Assembly: GCA_965233675.1 (NCBI GenBank)
Contig: OZ247498.1
Location: forward strand, 1,116,001-1,180,000
DNA length: 64,000 nucleotides
Direction: 5' to 3'
From: SZUA-309 sp965233675
GTDB lineage: Bacteria; Pseudomonadota; Gammaproteobacteria; Pseudomonadales; Azotimanducaceae
This document shows positions 8,431-17,713 of this stretch, in pieces. The number at the start of each line of letters is the position of its first letter. Within the stretch, counting starts at the first letter, position 1. Made by a program: the position numbers and the translations under genes. The notes beneath the pieces were generated by a model. That model made no database searches. It worked only from the letters and a program-made list of their open reading frames with translations, and was not told the origin of the DNA.

Positions 8431-9938
8431 GAAGTATCAAAATGATCGACAACAGGCTGTTACTTACTTTCAAAGGCGCCCTGATCGGGATGCTGCTGGC
8501 TTTTGCGGGTGCGGTATCGGCTCAGGAGGCAGCAGAAGCCGCCGAGCCGACACCGGCAGACGATCTTGAGGTCAATCAGGCTGATTCCCTGGAAGAGCTG
8601 CTGGACAACGTCCGGGAGCGCCGGGTGGTCGAATCCCGAGCCCACACCCAGCGCGAACAGCAATTCGCGCAGGATAAGGCCAATCAGGCCCGACTTCTGC
8701 AGGAAGCAGAAGCGGAACGCCGTCGTGAAGAACAGCGTTCAGACCGGCTGGAAACGGCTTTCGATGAGAACGAACTGCGCATTGGCGATCTGCAGGAGCA
8801 GCTGGACCGGCGCCTCGGCTCACTGAAGGAGCTGTTCGGTGTTCTTCAGCAGGTTGCGGGTGATACGCGCGGTCTGTTCGAAGGCTCTATCATTACCGCC
8901 CAGTACCCGGGTCGTGGTGAGTGGCTGGGAGAGTTCGCTGCCAAGATGGGCACCTCGTCTCAGCTCGCGACCATCGAAGAGATGGAAACACTGTGGTTTG
9001 AACTGCAGCGTGAAATGACCGAGTCGGGCAAAGTGGTTCGCTTCCCGGGCACGGTGACCATGCTCAACGGTGAAACCGTGGATACCGACATCGTTCGGGT
9101 CGGCTCCTACGCGCTGGTTGCCAATGGCGAATATGTGAACTTCGAGCCGGGCGACGCAGGCGACATGGTCGAACTGGCGCGCCAGCCTTCTGCTCGTTTT
9201 GTCGGCACGGCCGCAGACATTCAGGAAGCTTCCGCAGGAGAAGTGGTTGAGTTCGGTATCGATCCGACCCGCGGCTCCCTGCTCGCGCTGCTGATTCAGG
9301 CGGCCACCTGGGGTGACCGGATCGGCACGCCATTCGGCGGTATCTCCAAGGGCGAGTGCTGGCTTCCCTTCTGTGACGGCCAGGGTGGAACACCCGGTTC
9401 CGTCATCATCCTCGTGGGCATCATCGGCGTGCTTCTGGCCGTCGAGCGCATGATCACGCTGTCTCTGATGGGCGCCAAGGTTTCCTCGCAACGGAAGTCC
9501 GATACCGCCAGCGAAGACAACCCGCTCGGACGCGTACTGAAGGTCTACGACGACAACAAAGATGTGGACGTGGAGACCCTGGAGCTCAAACTTGGCGAGG
9601 CCATGCTGGGTGAGCAGCCTAAGATAACAAGGAATATCACGCTCATTCAGGTGATCTCCGTTGTTGCGCCACTGCTGGGTCTGCTCGGTACGGTTATCGG
9701 TATGATCACAACGTTCCAGGCGATTACGCTGTTCGGAGCAGGTGATCCGAAGACCATGGCAGGCGGTATCTCTCAGGCTCTGGTCACCACGGTGCTGGGT
9801 CTGGTTGTTGCGATACCGACCACCCTGCTGCACTCGATCGTTGCCTCGCAGAGCCGCTCGCTGATCCATGTGATCGAAGAGCAGAGCGCGGGCATCATCG
9901 CCGAGCATGCGGAGAAATCAGGCCAGGCACTGGGGTAA
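8427..9938 (+). CDS. Large MotA/TolQ/ExbB-family proton channel protein
   Basis: 503 residues. An N-terminal signal or anchor segment (residues 10-33) is followed by a periplasmic coiled coil (about 45-130), then an unassigned domain, and C-terminal membrane helices: about 326-345, then the ExbB core QVISVVAPLLGLLGTVIGMITTF and GISQALVTTVLGLVVAIPTTL. The core sequence matches ExbB/TolQ channel helices that use the proton motive force. This extended form with a periplasmic N-terminus is common in DUF3450-linked systems and probably contacts the DUF3450 partner. ATGA overlap upstream; 8 nt to the next gene. Confidence 0.88.
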   Translation: MRSIKMIDNRLLLTFKGALIGMLLAFAGAVSAQEAAEAAEPTPADDLEVNQADSLEELLDNVRERRVVESRAHTQREQQFAQDKANQARLLQEAEAERRREEQRSDRLETAFDENELRIGDLQEQLDRRLGSLKELFGVLQQVAGDTRGLFEGSIITAQYPGRGEWLGEFAAKMGTSSQLATIEEMETLWFELQREMTESGKVVRFPGTVTMLNGETVDTDIVRVGSYALVANGEYVNFEPGDAGDMVELARQPSARFVGTAADIQEASAGEVVEFGIDPTRGSLLALLIQAATWGDRIGTPFGGISKGECWLPFCDGQGGTPGSVIILVGIIGVLLAVERMITLSLMGAKVSSQRKSDTASEDNPLGRVLKVYDDNKDVDVETLELKLGEAMLGEQPKITRNITLIQVISVVAPLLGLLGTVIGMITTFQAITLFGAGDPKTMAGGISQALVTTVLGLVVAIPTTLLHSIVASQSRSLIHVIEEQSAGIIAEHAEKSGQALG

Positions 9939-9946
9939 TTTGAACG

Positions 9947-10465
9947 ATGTTCTATGATGCTTACTTAGCGATCATTCAGTTCATCGAACTGGGTGGCAAC
10001 GTGCTCTATCTCATTGCCGCCGTTACCTTCCTGATGTGGACGCTCATCTTCGAGCGGTTCTGGTACTTCCGTGCCGAGCATAAGGTTGTGATCCGTGAAG
10101 CGACGGAGAAATGGGAAAGGCGCTCTGAGCGCCGCTCCTGGTCAGCCCACGCGATTCGCGAGGGGCTGATCTCCAATGCCGCTGACCGTATTACCGGTAG
10201 CCTGCCACTGATCCAGACCTGCGTGATGTTGTGTCCGCTGCTGGGTCTGCTTGGTACGGTGACCGGTATGATCACGGTATTCGATGCCATGGCGACCATG
10301 GGCGGTAACGCTCGGTCCATGGCGTCTGGCGTGTCCCAGGCGACCATTCCGACCATGTCGGGCATGATCGCCTCACTGTCCGGTGTTCTGGGAAGTACCT
10401 TGCTTAAGCGAAAGGTAGACACAGAAGTGGGGCTGTTCGAAGATCATCTGACCTTCGACCACTGA
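9947..10465 (+). CDS. exbB: ExbB-type proton channel subunit
   Basis: 172-residue inner-membrane protein of the MotA/TolQ/ExbB family, the short form. Helix one is near residues 15-35; the conserved core CVMLCPLLGLLGTVTGMITVFDAM and VSQATIPTMSGMIASLSGVLG follows. With ExbD it should form the proton-driven motor that energises TonB. It is the second ExbB-like gene in the operon, which is the normal arrangement beside DUF3450. Confidence 0.9.
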   Translation: MFYDAYLAIIQFIELGGNVLYLIAAVTFLMWTLIFERFWYFRAEHKVVIREATEKWERRSERRSWSAHAIREGLISNAADRITGSLPLIQTCVMLCPLLGLLGTVTGMITVFDAMATMGGNARSMASGVSQATIPTMSGMIASLSGVLGSTLLKRKVDTEVGLFEDHLTFDH

Positions 10466-10475
10466 AGGAGGGCTC

Positions 10476-10883
10476 ATGGCTCGTCAACAACGCAATTTCT
10501 CGCGCTCGGACGATGAATCCGATATCAACCTGACGCCCATGCTGGACGTGGTGTTCATCATGTTGATCTTTTTCATCGTGACCGCCACGTTCATCAAACA
10601 GGCGGGTATCGAGGTGATCCGGCCCGAAGCGCTGACCGCGGTGCAGAAGCCCACGGTGAGTGTGCTGGTGGCAATTGGTGAAAACGGTGACATCTGGATC
10701 GACAAACAGAAGGTGGACCCGACGGCCGTTCGCGCGCACATAGAGCGTTTGCATTCGGAGAACCCGAAAGGGGGACTCGTTGTCCAAGCGGATAGAGGCG
10801 CGAAATCCGAGAAGCTGATGGCCGTACTGGCTGCGGCGCGGGCCGCCGGCCTGACGGAAGTCGCGATTGCGACAGATACCTAG
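10476..10883 (+). CDS. exbD: ExbD/TolR biopolymer transport protein
   Basis: 135 residues. A short cytosolic N-terminus leads into the single membrane helix LDVVFIMLIFFIVTATFI with the essential proton-carrying Asp24, then a periplasmic domain with the typical VLVAIGENGDIWIDKQKV stretch. GAAGGAGGGCTC precedes ATG 10476. Partner of the two ExbB-like proteins directly upstream and of TonB directly downstream. Confidence 0.93.
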   Translation: MARQQRNFSRSDDESDINLTPMLDVVFIMLIFFIVTATFIKQAGIEVIRPEALTAVQKPTVSVLVAIGENGDIWIDKQKVDPTAVRAHIERLHSENPKGGLVVQADRGAKSEKLMAVLAAARAAGLTEVAIATDT

Positions 10884-10894
10884 GAGGTAGAGGC

Positions 10895-11497
10895 ATGGCG
10901 ATTAGATATGCATTCGGTGTGGCGCTCGGTCTCGTCACCACCTTTGTGCTCTTCATGATCATGCAGTCGGTGATCAAGAGCGACCGGAACCCATTCACCG
11001 ACGCCTTCGATGGCAAGATCGTTGATATTGTTCGCCTGAATGAAGATCAGGACATCGAGATCAAGAAACGTAAGCCACCGAAGCCACCGCCACCGGATGA
11101 GCCGCCGCCTGACATGCCGAAGCCCGACTTCGACAACAGCGCGGTCTCCCAGGGTGTGGACATCGGTGCAGTGGATGTGAACGTCGACCTGAACGTCGGC
11201 GGTGTAGGGGGCTTCAGCTCCGATGGAGAATATCTCCCCATCGTGAAGGTGGCACCCGTCTATCCACGACGCGCACAGACGCGCGGTATCGAGGGCTACG
11301 TACTGCTGGAATTCATCGTTACCAAAACCGGTGCGGTGGCGAATCCTGTGGTGATCGAGGCATCACCGCCGGGCATCTTCGATCGGGCTGCCATCAACGC
11401 GGCATTGAAATTCAAGTACAAGCCGAAGGTCGTCGATGGCGAGGCCATTGATGTAGCCGGTGTCCGCAACCGGATCACCTTTGAACTGGCCGATTGA
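10895..11497 (+). CDS. tonB: TonB family energy transducer
   Basis: 200 residues. A membrane anchor lies at about residues 6-24, a Pro-rich linker at 58-76 (KPPKPPPPDEPPPDMPKP) that spans the periplasm, and a C-terminal TonB domain starting near PIVKVAPVYPRRAQTRGIEG with the conserved YVLLEFIVTKTG strand. It passes energy to outer-membrane receptors such as the one beginning at 62053. AGGAGG lies just before ATG 10895. The linker is shorter than in E. coli TonB. Confidence 0.92.
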   Translation: MAIRYAFGVALGLVTTFVLFMIMQSVIKSDRNPFTDAFDGKIVDIVRLNEDQDIEIKKRKPPKPPPPDEPPPDMPKPDFDNSAVSQGVDIGAVDVNVDLNVGGVGGFSSDGEYLPIVKVAPVYPRRAQTRGIEGYVLLEFIVTKTGAVANPVVIEASPPGIFDRAAINAALKFKYKPKVVDGEAIDVAGVRNRITFELAD

Positions 11498-11513
11498 GGG
11501 GAGGGATAGCAGT

Positions 11514-12875
11514 ATGACCACAATGATCAGGAATCTCTCCACACTGGCCTCCACGCTGATGATGGCTGCCACGCTCCTTCTGGGCATGCCGTTCGCGGCA
11601 GAGTTCGGAATGACCGGGTTTCAGGCCGCTGCGGCGGAGGCAGAGGAAGAAAAGCAGAAGACGCGCCGTGTGCCGACGATGAGCGAGTCCACGTTCAAGC
11701 GCCTCGGTGAAGCTCAGGAGTTCATCGATGCAAAAGACTGGGCCGGGGCGGAAGCCGTGCTCAATCGGATGCTCGAACGGTCCCGGAACCTGAACGGTAA
11801 CGAGGTCGGTCAGGTGTACAACATGCTGGGCTTCATCTATTTCTCGCGTGAGGACTACGATGCCGCCCTTGACGCCTACGAAAAGGTCGTCGCGCAGGGG
11901 GAAGACATCCCCCAGGGGCTGGAGACCACAACCCTGTACACCCTGGCCCAGCTCTCCTTCGTTGCCGAACGCTACCAGGATGCCCTGGACTACATGGAAA
12001 CCTGGATCGGCAAAGCGTCGAATCCCGGTGCGGATCCGCACATCTTCATGGGCCAGGTCTACTATCAGATGAAGAACTTCGATGCCGCGATCGATCAGAT
12101 CGAGACCGGCATCCGCATCGCCCAGGAGCGGGATCTGACGGTCAAGGAGAACTGGTGGGCATTGCTCAACTATCTCTACTATGAGAAAGAAAACTGGCCG
12201 AAAGTTCTGGAAATCCTGGAGATACTCGTACGCGACTTCCCGAAACGCGACTACTGGATCCGCCTGGCGGGTATCCATGGTCAGCAGGGCAATGAGAAAG
12301 AACAGGTCTGGGCCATGCAGGGTGCCTACACGGCCGGCTTCCTGGATCGGGAACGTGACCTGATGAATTTCGCCGGACTGCTGATGCAGGAACAGGTGCC
12401 GTACCGGGCCGCCATGGTGCTGTCTGCGGGCTTCGAAGAGGAATTGATCGAGCGAAGCGCCAAGAACCTGCAGGGACTCGGCTCCGCCTGGCAACTGGCG
12501 CAGGAGCCGGACAAGGCCATTCCCGTGTTCGAGGAAGCCGGTGAATTGTCCGATGACGGCAGGATCTATGAACGGCTCGCCCAGCTTTATCTGGACGTAG
12601 ACAAATTCGAAGCCTGCGTTGAAGCTTCTGCGAACGCGCTGGATAAAGGCGGTCTGCGTTCCAGCCAGCAGGTCTATATCGTGAAAGGCATGTGTGAATT
12701 CAACAAGGACCAGAGTGTGGTCGCCAATCTGAATAGAGCACGACAGTCTTTCGTTGCCTGCCGCAATGAATCGAGGAAGAAGGAAGACGAGAGCAACCAG
12801 CGGGTCTGCCAGCAGTGGATCACGTATATCGATCGTGAAACCCAGCGCCTGGAGCAGTTGGACGCGGCTATCTGA
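11514..12875 (+). CDS. Tetratricopeptide repeat protein at end of TonB operon
   Basis: 453 residues, exported: residues 1-40 hold a hydrophobic export segment ending near AAAEAEE. The rest is built from TPR-like helices (for example GQVYNMLGFIYFSREDYDAAL, and DPHIFMGQVYYQMKNFDAAI). ATG 11514 follows GAGGGGAGGGATAG; a longer frame from 11460 overlaps tonB and has no start signal. TPR proteins end many DUF3450-ExbBD-TonB operons and may assemble the complex. The role is inferred from position only. Confidence 0.85.
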   Translation: MTTMIRNLSTLASTLMMAATLLLGMPFAAEFGMTGFQAAAAEAEEEKQKTRRVPTMSESTFKRLGEAQEFIDAKDWAGAEAVLNRMLERSRNLNGNEVGQVYNMLGFIYFSREDYDAALDAYEKVVAQGEDIPQGLETTTLYTLAQLSFVAERYQDALDYMETWIGKASNPGADPHIFMGQVYYQMKNFDAAIDQIETGIRIAQERDLTVKENWWALLNYLYYEKENWPKVLEILEILVRDFPKRDYWIRLAGIHGQQGNEKEQVWAMQGAYTAGFLDRERDLMNFAGLLMQEQVPYRAAMVLSAGFEEELIERSAKNLQGLGSAWQLAQEPDKAIPVFEEAGELSDDGRIYERLAQLYLDVDKFEACVEASANALDKGGLRSSQQVYIVKGMCEFNKDQSVVANLNRARQSFVACRNESRKKEDESNQRVCQQWITYIDRETQRLEQLDAAI

Positions 12876-12902
12876 TTCCGCACTGATCAGCTTCCTGTCG
12901 AA

Positions 12903-12937
12903 ACGAAAGCCCCTGCCTGTCAGGGGCTTTTTCGTTA
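12903..12937 (+). terminator. Rho-independent terminator of TonB operon
   Basis: GAAAGCCCCTG and CAGGGGCTTTTTC form a stem of 8 or more pairs with a 5-nt loop (CCTGT) and a T-run, 28 nt after the TPR gene stop. Confidence 0.85.
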
Positions 12938-12975
12938 GGATGCGCGTACACCCGATCACCCGTTAGGAATCTGCA

Positions 12976-13629
12976 TTGTTCACCGGCATCGTCCAAGGAT
13001 ACTGTCCCGTCGTACGGATCGAGGAGGCGGTCAACCTGCGCCGTCTGGCGATCTCACTGGGGGATCTCGCCAGTGGGGCGGAACTCGGTGCGTCGGTCGC
13101 CGTCAACGGCACCTGTCTCACGGTGACGGGGGAAGAACCGGGCGGGATACTCACCTTCGACGTGATCCAGGAAACGCTGGACCTCACCAACCTGGCCGGG
13201 CTCGAGGTTGGCGATCGGGTGAACGTGGAACGTTCGTTCAGAGTGGGAGATGAGGTTGGCGGTCATATCCTGTCCGGGCATGTGGCGGCCACTGTCCAGG
13301 TTGCCCGTATTGAGCAGGCAGACAATCTGCGAACCGTGCACTTCAGCGTGCCTGATGAGTGGATGAAGTACCTGAACCACAAAGGCTTTGTCGCTCTGGA
13401 TGGTGCCAGCCTGACCATCGCCAGTATCGATAGAACGGCCCAGGAAATCAGTGTCAGCCTGATCCCGGAGACCATCGAACGCACCTCACTCGGTCGGGTG
13501 GCGCAGGGTGCAGCCGTCAATCTGGAAGTGGATGCTCAGACGCAGGCCATTGTGGAAACGGTGGAGCGATTGATCGATTCGCCGGAGATGATCGCCCGGA
13601 TGGCGGTGCACGCGGGCAAACGGGATTAA
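12976..13629 (+). CDS. ribE: Riboflavin synthase alpha subunit
   Basis: Converts two 6,7-dimethyl-8-ribityllumazine molecules into riboflavin plus the pyrimidinedione. 217 residues with two tandem lumazine-binding barrels: MFTGIVQG to about residue 95 and HVAATVQV onward to about 195. Conserved signatures are NGTCLTV in the first barrel and DGASLTI in the second. The start is TTG 12976 (the family always begins MFTGI), with TAGGAA upstream. It stands alone here, with no ribD or ribH beside it. Confidence 0.95.
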   Translation: MFTGIVQGYCPVVRIEEAVNLRRLAISLGDLASGAELGASVAVNGTCLTVTGEEPGGILTFDVIQETLDLTNLAGLEVGDRVNVERSFRVGDEVGGHILSGHVAATVQVARIEQADNLRTVHFSVPDEWMKYLNHKGFVALDGASLTIASIDRTAQEISVSLIPETIERTSLGRVAQGAAVNLEVDAQTQAIVETVERLIDSPEMIARMAVHAGKRD

Positions 13630-13654
13630 CGGCCCGATCGGCCGCTGAAGCCGG

Positions 13655-15958
13655 TCAGCTGTTGTCCGCGCGGTGCATCTGTCGCAGGTTGCCGATCACT
13701 GCCTGGAGTGCGCGGTCGAACACCTGGGATTCTTCCAGAATGTTGAGCGTTTTCCGCTTCAGCTCGACAGCCAGCCCGCGCCGGCTTCGCTCGGCGACCT
13801 TCATGCCACGGCGGTTGACGAAGATATAGCGTCCGCCGGGCTCGATGATGGTGGAGAGTTTACAGCGGACCAGCTCGCCACTTGGTTGAGTGATTTCCAC
13901 CCAGCTGCCTTCGCGTAGTTTGCCCACCTGCTCCATGTAGGCAGGTTCCACTTCCACATCCGTGGGCACATCGATCTGTTCGCCCGGCAGGGTCAGGATG
14001 ATCTCGTCCATCACCTCGAACGCATCGTCTTCCGGCGCCGGCTCATCTTCTTCCAGATAAGCCCGGTCATTTGAGCGGATGTTGGTGAGATGGCTCTCGA
14101 TTTCCTGAATCCGCTTCTCGACCTCTGACTCGGGCAGCTGAATCTCACTCATGCCTTCGCGCAGGGCTTCAACCAGCGGAGGCACCTTTTCGTCCCGGAG
14201 GTTCATATCGTCCAGAGTGTCGAGGGGCTGCAGGCACCAGAGCAGATCGTCCAGCGTATGGGCCTTGGATTGCCATTCGCCGGATCGGTCGCCATGTTTT
14301 ACGCAGGTGTAGACAAGCACTTTTGACCAGGTATCGCTGACGAAGCGACCCACTTCTGCCGGCAGGCGCATGCCGCTGGCCTTCTGGTTGATCAGCGTCT
14401 GAACCGCCTGTTTGGCGCTGATGGTCTTCGCTCGGCCGGTCTCGTTGTCCTTGACCCGCTGCTCGACCTGATCCCGTTTCCTGCTGTCGCTCTTTACGAA
14501 GTTGCGCAGGTCGGCCAGCAACTCGTCGAACAGACCCGGGTCGTCGGAGAAGCCGTTCATCACGCGCAGGACCACGGATTCGACTTTGTTGTACAACGCG
14601 TCCCGCTTGAGTTCTCTGGTACTGCTCCAGCCGATGCCGGCGGAGGACAGTTCGTTCAGCAACTGCCGGGCCGGGTGGCTGGACTTGCCGAAGAAGGAAC
14701 GATCGATGATGGCCAGACGGACAATCGGCAACTGCAGGCGACCGATGAGCGCTTTCATCGGGATCGCCAGATTTCGATCGTTGAGAATGTAGTCGAACAG
14801 CATGCCGACGAAATTCACCACATCGTCGTCTGCCTGGGCCAGATGTGCATCACTGCTCACGCCTTGCGGCGCATGAGTGATGACGACCTGACGCAGATCC
14901 ATGACTTCCGGTACGGCTTCGAGGTCGATCGCATCACCCTGGAGCTGCTGGGCATTGCCCAGGGCGCTGAGCACATCAGACGTGCTCAGCGGCGTGCCAT
15001 GAGGCACGCTGCCAGCACCGCCAGCACCGCCAGCACCGCCAGCACCGCCAGCACTGCCTGCGCCTCCGGAGCCGGTGCCGCGGCTTGCGGCGAGCAATTC
15101 CTGGATGATCCGGAAACCCTGGTCCACGTTCCCGCCGTGGCCATCGTTCTGACCGGAACCGCCGTAGCTGGATGTGGGGTGCAGGCTGCTGTCGGTGGGT
15201 GCAGATCCCGGAGATTGCGAAGGGGGAGCCGGGGGTGTCTCCGGCTGCCGCTCGCGCCGCATCACGTTCTTCAGATCGGGCAGCACACCCGCATCTGCGA
15301 GCATCTGGTTGGCTTCCGTGTAGAAACCCGAAAGCCGTTCCATGACGAAACGCTCATACAGCTTGAGGAGGATGATCCGGACCTTGATGTCGAGATCGGC
15401 GCATTCCAGGGCATCGACGAACGCCTGACTCAGGCGCTCGGGCCCCATCGGATTGCTGCGTTCGCTGATTTCCACGTTCTCATCGGCCAGGTGGTCCATG
15501 CGGCGGGTGAGCTGCATGATCAGCAGTGAGTACTGGGATGTGATCTTGGAGGTGATTCCGGCGATCGCGACGGACATTTCCAGCTGGTCGTTTTCGACCA
15601 TGCCGAGCTCGTCGTAATCCGGTTCGCTCTCCTCGTCGGACTGCTCCGGCGCGAAGGCGGCTTCGAAGCCCTGGCTGTAGACCTGAGCGAACGCCTTGGC
15701 GATCTGTTCCCGCTGGAGGCGGAGCTCGCGCATGGATTCGAAGTACAGGTGTTGATCGGCGTCGCTCCGGGAACGGTCGGCCATTTCGAACAGGGCGTCA
15801 TCCACGTTGTTGAACAGCCCCTCAACCAGCTTTTTCAGCTGCTTGCGGGAGTGCTGCCGCATCGTGTGAAGAATCGGCGGCATGGGCGTCTTCTTAGACG
15901 CCGCTTCGGACGTCTTGCTGGACGCCGTGCTCAGAGGTACGACTTTGGGTTGGCTCAC
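13655..15958 (-). CDS. DUF1631 family protein
   Basis: 767 residues, cytosolic. The sequence follows the DUF1631 pattern along its length, ending in a PilZ-like beta region (GSWVEITQPSGELVRCKLSTI ... YIFVNRRGMK) and a conserved C-terminus. A low-complexity Gly/Ala linker at about residues 300-320 divides the protein and is encoded by a 9-bp tandem repeat. Function is not established; old database names such as thymidine phosphorylase are misannotations. The next gene upstream in the same direction encodes a PilZ protein, which hints at cyclic-di-GMP-related regulation; that is inference. Confidence 0.85.
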   Translation of the reverse strand: MSQPKVVPLSTASSKTSEAASKKTPMPPILHTMRQHSRKQLKKLVEGLFNNVDDALFEMADRSRSDADQHLYFESMRELRLQREQIAKAFAQVYSQGFEAAFAPEQSDEESEPDYDELGMVENDQLEMSVAIAGITSKITSQYSLLIMQLTRRMDHLADENVEISERSNPMGPERLSQAFVDALECADLDIKVRIILLKLYERFVMERLSGFYTEANQMLADAGVLPDLKNVMRRERQPETPPAPPSQSPGSAPTDSSLHPTSSYGGSGQNDGHGGNVDQGFRIIQELLAASRGTGSGGAGSAGGAGGAGGAGGAGSVPHGTPLSTSDVLSALGNAQQLQGDAIDLEAVPEVMDLRQVVITHAPQGVSSDAHLAQADDDVVNFVGMLFDYILNDRNLAIPMKALIGRLQLPIVRLAIIDRSFFGKSSHPARQLLNELSSAGIGWSSTRELKRDALYNKVESVVLRVMNGFSDDPGLFDELLADLRNFVKSDSRKRDQVEQRVKDNETGRAKTISAKQAVQTLINQKASGMRLPAEVGRFVSDTWSKVLVYTCVKHGDRSGEWQSKAHTLDDLLWCLQPLDTLDDMNLRDEKVPPLVEALREGMSEIQLPESEVEKRIQEIESHLTNIRSNDRAYLEEDEPAPEDDAFEVMDEIILTLPGEQIDVPTDVEVEPAYMEQVGKLREGSWVEITQPSGELVRCKLSTIIEPGGRYIFVNRRGMKVAERSRRGLAVELKRKTLNILEESQVFDRALQAVIGNLRQMHRADNS
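15011..15055. repeat. 9-bp tandem repeat inside DUF1631 gene
   Basis: Five copies of GCCAGCACC (the last ending T), coding on the minus strand for a Gly-Gly-Ala linker. The copy number is in frame and may vary between strains. Confidence 0.85.
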
Positions 15959-16156
15959 CGCCCGACGATTCCTTCGTTGGTTCGACCGAATTACATCACG
16001 GGTGGATCATCCGAGCCGCGACCGACTGCTGGCTCAGAGGGTGATGCCTGTCACAGATTGATGGAGATCTTGAGCGCTACCCGGTCGGGCAGGGTTGGAG
16101 TTGGTTCTGTGGTCTGGTTATCGGCGCGGCTGGGCGGACGGATATCGGGGGAGGGG

Positions 16157-16576
16157 TCAGCGGACGTAGGCGTTCGCGTGGAAGTCGCGCCAATCCATGA
16201 TATCGGTGGCAGCGCCCGACTTCAGCTGCACGCCAATCAGAAACTCTTCCTTGCCCTTGGCATTCGTTTCGCCCGTGGGGCGATTCCAGCGGACCTCTCC
16301 GGCCAGAAAGAACTTGCCGGGCCGACTGGATACATCCACCCAGAGATCAAGCAGAGAGCCGGTGGGGACCGCCGCACTGGTTCGGAACTGAATACCGCCC
16401 ACAGACAGATTGACGGCCGTGCAGGACAGCGTGGTGCCGACGAGGTCCGGGCTGTCCGCGGAAAGGACGACCTGCGTAAACAGACGGTCGTCGCTCTCGA
16501 GTCTGGGATGCAGCCGCTTGTCCTGGCTGCTTGCCGCCCGCGCGGCAGAAAGTTCTACGATGTTATCAGAGCTCAT
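16157..16576 (-). CDS. PilZ domain protein
   Basis: 139 residues, a single PilZ domain, the common cyclic-di-GMP receptor fold. Both ligand motifs are present: RLHPR at residues 21-25 (RxxxR type) and NLSVGGIQF at 56-64 (D/NxSxxG type). AGGGAGG precedes ATG 16576. It lies upstream of and parallel to the DUF1631 gene with a 198-bp gap. The output is unknown; motility or surface attachment would be typical of the family. Confidence 0.85.
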   Translation of the reverse strand: MSSDNIVELSAARAASSQDKRLHPRLESDDRLFTQVVLSADSPDLVGTTLSCTAVNLSVGGIQFRTSAAVPTGSLLDLWVDVSSRPGKFFLAGEVRWNRPTGETNAKGKEEFLIGVQLKSGAATDIMDWRDFHANAYVR

Positions 16577-16824
16577 GCTACCTCCCTGATGCGTGTCGCA
16601 CTGGAACCGGCCTCGACTGAAGCGCGGAAATCATCCATGCGAATCCATTGTGAAGACAGGAAGCCAGAATCGTGCCACTGCGATGTGAGTCGGATGTTCA
16701 TAAATATTTATTGTTATAAAACAGAAAGATACGTTGTGTATTTAATCTGAAATATTAAAAATTTCTGCTCCAGTTCTCAGGGCGCAACTGCCTGTACGCG
16801 GCACTTAGAGACGACGTATTGCGG

Positions 16825-16837
16825 TATAATTCCCGCC
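16825..16837 (+). promoter_or_regulatory. Promoter -10 element very close to pyrF start
   Basis: A perfect TATAAT lies at 16825-16830, only 7 nt before the GTG at 16838. Transcription would begin at or next to the start codon, giving a leaderless mRNA. No good -35 hexamer is seen; the region 16690-16765 upstream is strongly A+T rich. Confidence 0.55.
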
Positions 16838-17713
16838 GTGAGCGAGCAATCCCCCGTCCAGCGACCCCCTTTCATCGATCAGATCCGGCACGGCTGGCGA
16901 GCGCGTGCAAGTCTGCTCTGTGTTGGTCTTGATCCTGATCTTAATCGATTACCGGCGCAATACCGTGATGGTGCCAATAGAATCGAGGATGGAATGCTCG
17001 ATTTCTGCCGGGATATCGTCGATGCCACCGCGGACCTGGTCTGTGCTTTCAAGCCCCAGATCGCCTATTTTGCCGCGCTCGGGCTCGAAAACGAGCTCGA
17101 AGCCCTGATTGCCCACATTCATCGGGCACACCCCGGCGTGCCGGTGATTCTCGATGCCAAACGGAACGACATCGGCGATACCGCGAAGCTGTATGCCCGG
17201 GAAGCTTTCGAGCGATACGATGCCGATGCAGTCACGGTGAATCCTTATCTCGGCAGTGAGAGTATCCGGCCCTTCCTCGACTATGAGGGTAGAGGCGTGA
17301 TCGTGCTCTGCCGTACCAGCAATCCGGACAGTGCCTGGTTGCAGCAGTACCCGGACGAACAATCCCCCCTCTATCTGCGGGTTGCCCGGACAGCAGCGGA
17401 TTGGAACGAGTCCGGAAACGTGATGCTGGTGGCCGGTGCAACCTATCCGGAGGAGCTGGGCCGCATTCGCGAAGCAGTTGGCGACATGCCGTTGCTGGTC
17501 CCGGGTATTGGCGCCCAGGGAGGCGATCTGGCTGCTGTGCTTCGGGAGGGTGCGGATGCACGGGGCGAAGGGCTGGTGATCAACACGTCCCGTGCCGTTC
17601 TCTACGCGAATGCAGACGATGCCGCCGCCGGTGCCCGATCGGCCGCGGAATCCTTCCGGGCGGAGATACAGCGTTTACAGACTGAACTCGGTCCAGATCG
17701 GACAGTGGTCTGA
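16838..17713 (+). CDS. pyrF: Orotidine 5'-phosphate decarboxylase, type 2
   Basis: Last step of UMP synthesis: decarboxylates OMP. 291 residues, longer than the E. coli enzyme and typical of the type 2 subfamily. The catalytic network is visible as Lys72 (FKPQ) and Asp106-Lys108-Asp111 in LDAKRNDIGDT; the phosphate-gripper end VPGIGAQGGD follows. Start GTG 16838; there is no Shine-Dalgarno sequence, which fits a leaderless transcript. The 3' end overlaps the convergent xthA gene by 39 bp. Confidence 0.93.
   Translation: MSEQSPVQRPPFIDQIRHGWRARASLLCVGLDPDLNRLPAQYRDGANRIEDGMLDFCRDIVDATADLVCAFKPQIAYFAALGLENELEALIAHIHRAHPGVPVILDAKRNDIGDTAKLYAREAFERYDADAVTVNPYLGSESIRPFLDYEGRGVIVLCRTSNPDSAWLQQYPDEQSPLYLRVARTAADWNESGNVMLVAGATYPEELGRIREAVGDMPLLVPGIGAQGGDLAAVLREGADARGEGLVINTSRAVLYANADDAAAGARSAAESFRAEIQRLQTELGPDRTVV

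Noticed and set aside
14675..15529. 284-residue plus-strand frame opposite the DUF1631 gene
   Set aside because: Antisense shadow of a well-supported gene, including the Ala/Ser/Thr repeat.
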